A stretch of 6,515 nt of DNA, taken from the NCBI GenBank assembly GCA_029267975.1, contig JAJUHH010000173.1, forward strand, positions 1 through 6,515, in the 5' to 3' direction. The translations under genes and the position numbers were made by a program. Below the pieces are notes generated by a model that saw nothing but the letters and a program-made list of their open reading frames with translations, had not been told where the DNA came from and did not search any database. How positions within the stretch are numbered: position 1 is the first letter of the stretch; each line of letters begins with the position of its first letter. This DNA comes from Clostridiales bacterium (lineage in GTDB: Bacteria; Bacillota; Clostridia; Lachnospirales; Lachnospiraceae). Positions 1 through 6,479 of this stretch are shown here, one piece after another.

Positions 1-2030
1 ATCATAGTTATATAATTTTCTATACAATAGAATACGTGGTTTGCACCCTCTTGAATATGCTCCGATGGATCCACTACCGCATTTGATTTATTGATGCTAT
101 ATTGCACCCTTTCCTGTGCAAAGGGGAATAAGAGTGAACCAGATTCCACATAGGGAGTTTCATTCTTTTGCTTCAAATGCAAGCTTACAAAGAGCTCATC
201 ACCTGCCGGAGGTAATGTAACCTCCAATTTTATCATCTCTGCATCACCATATTTTCCAGCACTTTCTTCTCCTCGATAAAAGAAAGTAATCGTATTTAAA
301 TCGATTGAATAAGACTGAAACAGCGGTTTGTATACCTTATGCTCGCATTCCGGATAGTTTTCTCTGCCAAAATCCTTAATTCCCCAATCAGTAAAGCGAT
401 AAGCATATTCCCTTATATATGCAGTAATATCTTCTGTTCCGTAACGATTATATTCATACGAAAAAACACCTTTTTCATTCCTTCTCTTCAGTAATGCTAT
501 TTTCATTTTCTTATCATAGAGCTCTGTTATCTCTCCCGATGCCTCTTCAAATGTTAATGCATATCTATGATTTTCACATATTACCAAGGAGTTATTATGG
601 ATAATATTCATATTTGTTATAGGAGAGGGACTCTCACTAAATTGAAGCGGAATTGATGTAAATGCCGGTATACCTTCTACATAGCAAGCCCACTCCCCAT
701 CTATCTTCGTGATTGGAAGAAGCTCCCCCCTAATTTTCAGTCCACAGTCCGGATAGCTTATATGCTGATCTGTTGCTTTTGCAGAGCAGTTCCACTTCTT
801 TAATTCATTTAGGGTTACCCATCCCACAAATGTTGAATTACCTGGGTTAAAGAGAGAAACACAGCCATTCTCATCTTGCTCCAGCAACAGCTTTAATTCA
901 TCTAAGATTGCGCTGCTTTGAAGCGCCCTATCCTTCTGTTCCTGCCATGAGGCTTCCATAAAGCGATAGTTTTCCAACTTCTTTATTTCCATAAACTCTT
1001 CTTTTGAATATACACGACCTGACCCCAGCCACGTTTTCACATCCGCACCCCAAGTATGTTCTTCGAATATATTGACTGTCTCATAAAACCGATCTAATTT
1101 ATCGTTAACCACTTCCTTGGCCTTATCCCTGCCCTCCAGTACCTTTTTAACCATAATAGCCTGCAGCCGTTTACTTTTTTCTCTATTATGTCGAACAACA
1201 GCAACCTCTTGTGGGTATGAGCCTACACCGTGAATCCACGTATCCGCAAGATCCTTATCTATAATGGGGATATTGCTCAAATCACATTTTGATAATTCCA
1301 GATAAAAATCATCCATCCTACCACATACCACTTCCGCAGCAGGATACTTTCTTTGGATTGTTTGCACCATTTCACGAATTAATGCAGCTGATTGCGGACC
1401 GGAATTATCATTAGTGTGCATAAGAGCCATCCATACCGGATAGTTCCAGTCCTCCGGCGGAAGCAGGGAAGTACCATATCCGCCCTTACTATACATCGTA
1501 AGTACAGATTGTCCACCGGGAGCCTGCCAGTAAAATAAAAATGGTACCTTGGGAGGAGTTGAGAACTCATTGCAGCCCAGATGCAAAAACTTCACACCCG
1601 CTCCATTCAAAATAGCCGGCAGCATAATACCATGCCCCGGGACATCTGTCATTTTTGCTGTTATAGGATAGGGCTTGTTATAAGTACGGGACAACTCCCG
1701 TCCAAAGCGAAAGCCTTCTATTAATTCTTCAGCACTGCAAAAATCTGTATGGAAGGTAAACGGTAATGCATGCCATACTATTTGCCCCTTCTCAATCAAT
1801 AAATTCAGTTCCTTCTTTAAATCATCAGAACATCGTTCTATAATTATTTTTAACGGCCATGAGGGCATCGTCCATACATACCTCTGGGCCCCCATATGTT
1901 CCGTAGCTTTGCACGTGGCAATTACATCCTTCAGCATGGAATTGGCATATTGATCAATAACCGTAGAGGAGAGATTCGTAAATCCGATATCAAAATGCGT
2001 TTTAAATACAAGTATTATTTTCTCAACCAT
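1..2030 (-). CDS. DUF5054 / GH38-like putative glycoside hydrolase (3' end cut by window edge)
   Basis: The frame is open from an ATG at 2030 to the left edge: 676 codons, no internal stop, no stop codon reached. An AGAGAGG Shine-Dalgarno site lies 5 nt upstream of the ATG. The N-terminus has KTHFDIGFT (residues 10-18), matching the HxD metal-binding motif that opens GH38 alpha-mannosidases (H12, D14). TDVPGHGIMLP (128-138) resembles the GH38 nucleophile region, with D129 the candidate. DTWIHGVGSYP (263-273) may supply the later metal-ligand histidine (H268), and EEHTWGAD lies at 323-330. From about residue 390 the sequence looks like beta-sandwich C-terminal domains. This pattern matches my recollection of the DUF5054 family, whose activity is unassigned to my knowledge. 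There is no signal peptide, so it is probably cytoplasmic. It has its own promoter, separate from the GH3-GH20 unit. Family assignment is from motif recognition, not a search; a glycosidase role, perhaps on alpha-mannosides, is inference. Confidence 0.85.
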   Translation of the reverse strand, partial: MVEKIILVFKTHFDIGFTNLSSTVIDQYANSMLKDVIATCKATEHMGAQRYVWTMPSWPLKIIIERCSDDLKKELNLLIEKGQIVWHALPFTFHTDFCSAEELIEGFRFGRELSRTYNKPYPITAKMTDVPGHGIMLPAILNGAGVKFLHLGCNEFSTPPKVPFLFYWQAPGGQSVLTMYSKGGYGTSLLPPEDWNYPVWMALMHTNDNSGPQSAALIREMVQTIQRKYPAAEVVCGRMDDFYLELSKCDLSNIPIIDKDLADTWIHGVGSYPQEVAVVRHNREKSKRLQAIMVKKVLEGRDKAKEVVNDKLDRFYETVNIFEEHTWGADVKTWLGSGRVYSKEEFMEIKKLENYRFMEASWQEQKDRALQSSAILDELKLLLEQDENGCVSLFNPGNSTFVGWVTLNELKKWNCSAKATDQHISYPDCGLKIRGELLPITKIDGEWACYVEGIPAFTSIPLQFSESPSPITNMNIIHNNSLVICENHRYALTFEEASGEITELYDKKMKIALLKRRNEKGVFSYEYNRYGTEDITAYIREYAYRFTDWGIKDFGRENYPECEHKVYKPLFQSYSIDLNTITFFYRGEESAGKYGDAEMIKLEVTLPPAGDELFVSLHLKQKNETPYVESGSLLFPFAQERVQYSINKSNAVVDPSEHIQEGANHVFYCIENYITM

Positions 2031-2035
2031 AGAAA

Positions 2036-2042
2036 CCTCTCT
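2036..2042 (-). promoter_or_regulatory. Shine-Dalgarno site of the DUF5054 gene
   Basis: On the minus strand this reads AGAGAGG, 5 nt before the ATG at 2030. It supports that ATG as the start; the HxD motif only 12 residues in fits the short N-termini of this fold. Confidence 0.65.
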
Positions 2043-2121
2043 TAAGTTAAATATTTTCTTCCAGGAGCCTAGTTTTATATCCCGTCATTATCGTGCAATG
2101 CACTTTTATATTATTATATTA

Positions 2122-2144
2122 AATATATGTTATGAACATATATT
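2122..2144. promoter_or_regulatory. Candidate operator: perfect 10+10 bp palindrome over the -10 box
   Basis: Arms 2122-2131 (AATATATGTT) and 2135-2144 (AACATATATT) are exact reverse complements around a 3-nt centre. The palindrome covers five of the six bases of the predicted -10 box and the expected transcription start, the usual place for a repressor site. It is AT-rich, so chance is a real alternative, and the bound regulator is not in the window. The central TGTT...AACA is its least degenerate part. No specific regulator family is claimed. Confidence 0.4.
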
Positions 2145-2168
2145 ATCATGTTTAGTATCTTCTGTAAA
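2140..2168 (-). promoter_or_regulatory. Sigma-A-type promoter for the DUF5054 gene
   Basis: On the minus strand TTTACA (2168-2163) is followed by a 17-nt spacer and TAATAT (2145-2140). Each box is one base from the TTGACA / TATAAT consensus, and the spacing is optimal. The expected start near 2133 would give a 5' leader of about 100 nt before the ATG at 2030. It lies just downstream of the terminator-like hairpin, consistent with separate control of this gene. Confidence 0.6.
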
Positions 2169-2215
2169 TAATTTTATAGCACTTAAAGGCAAAACACAAA
2201 TAAATCCCACATCAC

Positions 2216-2268
2216 AAAAAGAGGCTGTTTCATAATTGCTTTTTCAAGAATTATGAAACAACCTCTTT
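2216..2268 (-). terminator. Rho-independent terminator-like hairpin after the GH20 gene
   Basis: Arms 2249-2268 and 2218-2237 pair over 20 positions with a single mismatch (19 of 20) around an 11-nt loop. Read on the minus strand, the 3' arm ends CCTCTTT and continues TT, giving a short U-run of five. It begins 36 nt after the GH20 TAA, so it fits the end of the GH3-GH20 transcript. On the plus strand no immediate T-run follows. The length and near-perfection of the stem also leave room for a small dispersed repeat or an insertion-sequence remnant. Confidence 0.7.
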
Positions 2269-2303
2269 ATCAAATTTTTATTTCATGGTACAACTTCTTC
2301 GTT

Positions 2304-4172
2304 TTAAATTTCTCTCAGCAGATCTGCATACCATATAATAATATTCTGTATGCGGAATAGTTCAGCTTCCTTGCTGACGCTTCTCCAAAGCTCCTTATAA
2401 TGATAGAACCATTGCTCCAGCTGCATTGCCAGGATCTTAGGATCAGCTGCCGCATCATAGCTGCCCCCATAGAGCTTATGACTGAGGGTTGCGCCGATGG
2501 TATTAAAGAGCGCCATCCCCTCTGCAGCAATGATATAAGGCTTTACCAGAACCCTTTTATCCGGATCCATGGGTCCGATCAGCTGGTAAAGCTTCTCTAT
2601 TCCCGCGGCGATTGCAGAATTCGCCTTTGCAACATCAGCAAAAGAAATTTCGCTGATGTACTTCTTCTTCTCCTCCTCACTTTTGCCCTTAATATCAAGC
2701 TCCATAAAGCGAACGGTATCTATCCATTCGAACACGCTATTTAAGGCAAGCTTGGCAATCTGATCCACGATGGTTCCGGTGCAGTCTGAAAATTCAAGCA
2801 TGGAGATCTGCTTATTCATCTCCTCCTGTTCCAGTATCCTTTGGTTCCAGGAGAAGGCCGCCCCATAGATCATGCCGGTTACCGAAAAGGTCGGATGGTT
2901 AATGTGACCAAAGTCACCCCAATCCGTATTCAAAACTCCCAGGGCATGATAGCGATGTGCATAGGTACACATGCGTGTAATATTCTGATAAGAAGCATCA
3001 ATCAGGTTGATCCAACGATTCCAGCCAGCAACGCCGGGACACAGATACTGGGTTGCTCCGGCATTATGAAGTGCCTTTGTGCCATCCTCGTTCTGGTTGG
3101 GAGCATAGCCCCAATTTAAGCAGATGGTTTCCTCTGGCAGTCGATTGATAGCTTCCGGGAATCCACAGATAATATCTCCCCAGAACATGGGTCGCTTTCC
3201 TTTGGCAAGGACATAATCACATAATTCCTTTACGTAGCGGATATAGATTTCGTCAACCCCAAGGGAATCTGCCAGTTCTTTGGATCTGCCCTTTCCAAGG
3301 TCAAAGGTTTCATCCGCACAGATATTAAAATGCTTGGAGGAGAACAGGGGTAAATATTCGTCAATTAGCTGCTTGATCAAAAGAAGGCTCTGGTCATTGG
3401 AGACATCCACCGTATGATGCATCATGCGATCATCCAGGGAGAAGGGTTGCTTCTGCGAATCCGGCAGTTCACAAAGATGGGAGTAGCTTTTGGTGCTCAG
3501 CAGCTTATAAAGATGTCCGAAGCTTGATAAAGAAGGCACCAGCTCAATATGAAGCTTACGGCAATAAGCATCAAGCTCTAAAATCTCTTCTGCGGTCAGC
3601 GGGGTGTCATCCCTCCATACCTCACTGAGATTGCTGAATAAAAAGCTGTGCTCAATATAAAGCTGCAATTGATTGATCTTATAATAACTTAATTTATCAG
3701 CAAAGCTCTTCAGGTAAGCAAGGGTCGGAATCCTTCCCCTGGTTGCATCAAGATAATAGCCTCTGTTGGGAAGCTCCGGGTAATCATGAATGGCCAAGCA
3801 GGGCAGATATGCGCCTTCCTGGGCCAGGATCTGTCTTAAGGTCTGGATGGCGTAAAGGATACCTGCTGCGCTTCCGCCCTGAAGCTTGATCCCTCCTTCA
3901 TTAATCGTTAAGATATACTCTTCTTCTTTCAAAGTAAGAGTTTCTGTCAGGCAAATGTCCCCCGCCTGCGCCTTTCCTCTGACAATAGCAAGGGAAAAGC
4001 CGACACTTCTCTCCATTTCCCTGCTCAGGAGCTTTGCATGGGAGTATATGTTGCTATCACTGTTTACATCTGTACTCTGGCTTTGGGCGTCAATTACAAT
4101 CCGTCCGCGATAAGTCAGTGTAAAATGTCCCTGGTTAAACTCAATCTTCTGCGGGTTTGGTATGATATACAT
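2304..4172 (-). CDS. Family 20 glycoside hydrolase, beta-N-acetylhexosaminidase
   Basis: This intact 622-aa protein probably removes terminal beta-linked GlcNAc or GalNAc from oligosaccharides by substrate-assisted catalysis. Residues 1 to about 125 look like the non-catalytic GH20b domain, ending in the typical GILYAIQTLRQIL segment. The barrel runs from about 135 to 450. It opens with PNRGYYLDATRGRIP (135-149), where R137 is the likely sugar-binding arginine. SFGHLYKLL is at 217-225, and the catalytic Asp-Glu pair is D287-E288 in NICADETFDLGKGRS. MFWGDI (329-334) and NTDWGD (415-420) supply likely pocket tryptophans. Residues 450-622 look helical and are not assigned. The usual HIGGDE is altered to NICADE, though D and E are kept. 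No signal peptide is seen, so it is probably cytoplasmic. The ATG at 4172 is 7 nt past the GH3 stop; its weak AG-rich ribosome site (GTGAGAAG) overlaps that stop, suggesting coupled translation. The stop is TAA. Confidence 0.93.
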   Translation of the reverse strand: MYIIPNPQKIEFNQGHFTLTYRGRIVIDAQSQSTDVNSDSNIYSHAKLLSREMERSVGFSLAIVRGKAQAGDICLTETLTLKEEEYILTINEGGIKLQGGSAAGILYAIQTLRQILAQEGAYLPCLAIHDYPELPNRGYYLDATRGRIPTLAYLKSFADKLSYYKINQLQLYIEHSFLFSNLSEVWRDDTPLTAEEILELDAYCRKLHIELVPSLSSFGHLYKLLSTKSYSHLCELPDSQKQPFSLDDRMMHHTVDVSNDQSLLLIKQLIDEYLPLFSSKHFNICADETFDLGKGRSKELADSLGVDEIYIRYVKELCDYVLAKGKRPMFWGDIICGFPEAINRLPEETICLNWGYAPNQNEDGTKALHNAGATQYLCPGVAGWNRWINLIDASYQNITRMCTYAHRYHALGVLNTDWGDFGHINHPTFSVTGMIYGAAFSWNQRILEQEEMNKQISMLEFSDCTGTIVDQIAKLALNSVFEWIDTVRFMELDIKGKSEEEKKKYISEISFADVAKANSAIAAGIEKLYQLIGPMDPDKRVLVKPYIIAAEGMALFNTIGATLSHKLYGGSYDAAADPKILAMQLEQWFYHYKELWRSVSKEAELFRIQNIIIWYADLLREI

Positions 4173-4176
4173 AATC

Positions 4177-4189
4177 TTCTCACTTTCTT
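4177..4189 (-). promoter_or_regulatory. Ribosome site of GH20 overlapping the GH3 stop
   Basis: The minus strand reads AAGAAAGTGAGAAG and then ATT before the ATG. The AG-rich stretch contains the GH3 stop codon TGA (4182-4180). The match to the Shine-Dalgarno consensus is weak, so the GH20 gene may depend on ribosomes finishing the GH3 C-terminal region. Confidence 0.45.
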
Positions 4190-5223
4190 AATCGAATTTG
4201 TATGTTCCACAGCTCTGAAACCCCATCACTCAGAATAAGCTCAAACTCTCCCTCTTCCGCGATGAATTTCATGTTATGATCCCAATAAGATAAACTATCA
4301 CGATTTAATATCAGCTTCCTATGGATGCTTGTACCTTGCGCAAGGTACTGCTTGTCAAAGGCTTTCAGTTCCTTCACCCTTCTGATAACCGAGGCCTGCT
4401 TATCCCTGATATAAAGTAAAAGCACCGTAGCGGCATCCATATTCCCTGTGTTCTTTACAAAGTAGCTGATAACAACGCTTCCCTGATCTAATTCCTCAAG
4501 ATTAAACTCTGGCTTATTAATGTTAAAATCATAATATTCAAAGCTGCTATAGCTTAGACCATAACCAAAAGGATACAGGGGGCCCTGTTCCAGATCATAA
4601 TACTTCATGGCTGCATAGGAGGCTTTATAATTATAATAAACCGGTAACTGACCCACATGCCGGGGAACCGATACACTCAGATGACCACTTGGACTCACCT
4701 TGCCGAATAAGATCTCAGCCAAAGCAAGGCCTCCCTGCATACCGGGATAAAAGCATGAGAATAAGCCCTGGGACTTGCTCTCGATATCAGTGATCACATA
4801 GGGTCTTCCCTGAATCAAAACAGTGACTATCTTACTGCCCGTCTGAGCAAGAGTCTGGGTAAGCTTTCTTTGTATCTTTGGCAGCTCAAGACTTGCACAG
4901 TCAACCCCTTCTCCGCAGTCCATGGATACCTTTTCGGAAGCTATCACCGCACCGTTTTTATCAAAGACAGCCTCTCCGAAGCGGCTGGAAGAGCCTCCAA
5001 GAACCAGTATGGTCAGATCACAGGATGAAGCCAGGGAAGCAGCTTTATCTATTTCTTCCTGGCTGCCGTCAAATAATTGACAGCCTGGGGCATACTTAAT
5101 CTCAGTTGTCGCTCCGCAAGCGGCCAGGTATTGCTTAATGCCCTGCAGTACCGTGCTGCCTTGCCCCTCCCGAACCGGAGGAGAATAATCTCCCAGCTGA
5201 TTGAATATCTCGTCAGCGTTGGG
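4180..5223 (-). CDS. GH3 C-terminal half: alpha/beta sandwich plus Fn3-like domain, downstream of the premature TGA
   Basis: This frame continues directly from the TGA with 347 sense codons and then TGA. Residue numbers follow the full gene. About 415-620 is the GH3 C-terminal alpha/beta domain: GDYSPPVREG (424-433 region), LVLGGSSSRFGE (to about 498) and DCGEGVDCASLELP, where E519 is the likely acid/base. After IQGRPY, PSGHLSVSVPR and YPFGYGLSY (631-639), an Fn3-like domain runs from about 665 to 761. The first possible start after the stop is a GTG at 4947 (codon 507), then an ATG at 4923; neither has a Shine-Dalgarno site at a workable distance, and both would delete the first third of the domain. 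It is therefore a remainder of the GH3 gene, not an independent gene, unless read-through or correction restores it. Confidence 0.75.
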   Translation of the reverse strand, partial: PNADEIFNQLGDYSPPVREGQGSTVLQGIKQYLAACGATTEIKYAPGCQLFDGSQEEIDKAASLASSCDLTILVLGGSSSRFGEAVFDKNGAVIASEKVSMDCGEGVDCASLELPKIQRKLTQTLAQTGSKIVTVLIQGRPYVITDIESKSQGLFSCFYPGMQGGLALAEILFGKVSPSGHLSVSVPRHVGQLPVYYNYKASYAAMKYYDLEQGPLYPFGYGLSYSSFEYYDFNINKPEFNLEELDQGSVVISYFVKNTGNMDAATVLLLYIRDKQASVIRRVKELKAFDKQYLAQGTSIHRKLILNRDSLSYWDHNMKFIAEEGEFELILSDGVSELWNIQIRLRK

Positions 5224-5226
5224 TCA
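5224..5226 (-). other. In-frame premature TGA in GH3 gene
   Basis: The minus strand reads GTC ATA TGA CCC AAC GCT, that is V-I-stop-P-N-A. Homologues have glycine here, and GGA differs from TGA by one base. Coding quality and domain content are continuous on both sides, so no frameshift or insertion is needed to explain it. Confidence 0.9.
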
Positions 5227-6465
5227 TATGACAGCAATGCTGCGGACCTTGCTTGTATCTATAGGGAGGATATCCCTTTCATTCTTCAAGAGTACGACCG
5301 ATTCCGAAGCAAGTCGGTAGGACTGAGGGTAATCCTGATAATGAAACTCTGTTAAGCTCTCATCTTCCTTCAGGTATGGCTGTTCAAATAATCCCTGTTC
5401 AAATTTCAGTGTCAAGATCCGAAGCACTGCCCGGTCGATGGTCTCCATGGTAACGAGCCCTCTTTCATAGGCTTCTTCCAAATGGCCGAAGGCCTCATCC
5501 CAGAGTCCCATATCCACTCCGGCATTGAGAGCCAGTGCAGCGGACATAACCGGATCACCTGTCATTACATCCAGTTGGTCAATGGCCACACCATCCGACA
5601 TAATAAAGCCGGTAAATCCCATCTCTTCTCTCAGAATTTCTGTCAGCAGCTTGTAGTTGGCATGACAGGGAATACCGTCAATTTCGTTATAAGCCGCCAT
5701 AATCCCCTTGACTCCGGCCTCAATGCAGGCCTTTACCACAGGCAGATGGATTTCTCTCAGTTCCCGTTCCCCAATTCTTGCTGCACTGGCATTTACTCCG
5801 CCTGTGCTTTCTCCCTGGGCACAAAAATGCTTTGCTACCACAGCAACACCGCTTTTTTGTAAGCCGGTAACCGCTGCTCTGGCAAACTCAGCTGCCAGAT
5901 ATGGATCCTCTCCAAAGCATTCCTCGCTTCTTCCCCATCTTGGATCCCTAAGGATATCAAGTACTGAGACCAGGGCAAGATTAACACCCAGCTCCTTTAA
6001 CTGTCTGCCGCATACCTCATAAGCCTCCTCAAGAAGTTCAGGACGAAAACTTGCACCATTGCATAAATTTACCGGAAGAAGGTAGCCATCCAGCGCCTGA
6101 TGCCCGTGAGGGCATTCCGTGCTCAACAGCATTGGTATTCCCAGCCTGGAATGCTCGATTACATATCTTTGAACCTGATTATATGCCATGATTGCATGCT
6201 TGCCGCTAAGTCCGTTTTCAAAGCTTTTCCCTGACCAGGGGTCTGCCCGGTACAAACCGTAAAGTGTTCCAAGACCACTGTATTTCTCCACTTCATTTTT
6301 CAGATCCTGTGACAGCAGGAGCTTATCCCCTTGCCGCTCATAGATCGAAAATCCGTAAAGCTTTTGATTTAACTGTCCGATCTTCTCCTTTAGGGTCATG
6401 ATGGACAGCAAGCTCTCCGCCCGTTCCCGGGCAGAGAGCTTTTCATTTTGATAAGCCTGAGGCAT
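5224..6465 (-). CDS. GH3 N-terminal half: (beta/alpha)8 barrel domain, ends at premature TGA
   Basis: This is the part that would be translated without read-through, 413 aa. Residues about 20-350 form the GH3 N-terminal barrel. Visible landmarks are LSTECPHGHQALDG (114-127), RDPRWGRSEECFGEDPYL (173-190), KHFCAQGESTGGVN (212-225), AAYNEIDGIPCHAN (257-270) and the nucleophile motif GFIMSDG with S290-D291. The KHF segment lacks the KHFPGHG form and its catalytic dyad seen in NagZ-type N-acetylglucosaminidases, so this resembles the beta-glucosidase / beta-xylosidase branch. The linker SVVLLKNERDILPI (389-402) leads into the second domain, and the stop falls at that domain's first strand. Alone, this product would lack the acid/base residue and part of the active-site wall, and is expected to be inactive. 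There is no signal peptide; a charged N-terminus follows the ATG. Confidence 0.8.
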   Translation of the reverse strand: MPQAYQNEKLSARERAESLLSIMTLKEKIGQLNQKLYGFSIYERQGDKLLLSQDLKNEVEKYSGLGTLYGLYRADPWSGKSFENGLSGKHAIMAYNQVQRYVIEHSRLGIPMLLSTECPHGHQALDGYLLPVNLCNGASFRPELLEEAYEVCGRQLKELGVNLALVSVLDILRDPRWGRSEECFGEDPYLAAEFARAAVTGLQKSGVAVVAKHFCAQGESTGGVNASAARIGERELREIHLPVVKACIEAGVKGIMAAYNEIDGIPCHANYKLLTEILREEMGFTGFIMSDGVAIDQLDVMTGDPVMSAALALNAGVDMGLWDEAFGHLEEAYERGLVTMETIDRAVLRILTLKFEQGLFEQPYLKEDESLTEFHYQDYPQSYRLASESVVLLKNERDILPIDTSKVRSIAVI

Positions 6466-6473
6466 TCTATTAT

Positions 6474-6479
6474 CCTCCC
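6474..6479 (-). promoter_or_regulatory. Shine-Dalgarno site deciding the GH3 start
   Basis: GGGAGG on the minus strand stands 8 nt before the ATG at 6465. It is the strongest ribosome site in the window. It lies inside the extra codons of the longer GTG-started frame, which makes that longer start unlikely. Confidence 0.8.

Larger units (their letters stand above)
2031..2303. other. Intergenic region between GH20 and DUF5054 genes
   Basis: These 273 bases contain no supported gene. From the GH20 side they hold the terminator-like hairpin (2216-2268), the promoter (2168-2140) with its overlapping palindrome, a small 5+5 bp palindrome GTGCA-A-TGCAC at 2093-2103 in the predicted leader, and the Shine-Dalgarno site. 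Much of it, notably 2104-2150, is strongly AT-rich. No riboswitch-like conserved core was recognised in the leader of about 100 nt. Confidence 0.7.
4180..6465 (-). pseudogene. GH3 beta-glycosidase gene with one in-frame TGA (conserved Gly codon)
   Basis: The gene encodes what would be a 761-residue multidomain GH3 exo-beta-glycosidase from an ATG at 6465, preceded by GGGAGG at 8 nt. A longer frame from a GTG at 6486 would run through that ribosome site, so the ATG is preferred. The reading frame is continuous except for TGA at codon 414 (5226-5224). Reading straight through gives RSIAVI-stop-PNADEIFNQLGDYS, where GH3 enzymes have a conserved glycine in I-G-P-N-A. GGA to TGA is a single base change, and no frameshift is involved. 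Both halves keep their key residues: nucleophile D291 before the stop, likely acid/base E519 after it. The stop therefore separates the two catalytic residues. It could be a recent nonsense mutation, a sequencing error, or a read-through site; the following base is C, a context known to favour UGA leakiness. Exact sugar specificity cannot be read from the sequence. It is the first gene of the GH3-GH20 unit. Confidence 0.85.

Noticed and set aside
1379..1570. 63-aa minus-strand frame inside the DUF5054 gene
   Set aside because: It overlaps the continuous 676-codon frame in another phase and has no recognisable features.
2093..2103. Small palindrome GTGCA-A-TGCAC in the predicted leader
   Set aside because: Arms of five bases are expected by chance at this scale, and its position is not tied to the promoter boxes or the ribosome site.
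5224..5226. UGA read as an amino acid by an alternative genetic code (Gly as in Gracilibacteria, or Trp as in mycoplasmas)
   Set aside because: The same gene ends in TGA at 4182-4180, directly before the GH20 start, glycine elsewhere is encoded by GGN and tryptophan by TGG, and the other genes have no internal TGA. One internal TGA in about 1,975 codons is not a recoded genome.
5224..5226. Selenocysteine at the TGA
   Set aside because: The family has glycine, not cysteine, at this position, it is not a redox site, and no evident selenocysteine-insertion hairpin was recognised just downstream.
5049..5237. 62-aa minus-strand frame beginning near the GH3 stop, suggesting a frameshift
   Set aside because: It is in another frame and its protein resembles nothing. 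The true GH3 continuation is in the same frame as the N-terminal half, so no frameshift is needed.
2400..5862. Several plus-strand open frames of 66-126 codons (for example 2400-2744 and 5482-5862)
   Set aside because: They lie antisense inside well-supported GH20 and GH3 coding sequence, and their translations show no recognisable domain.
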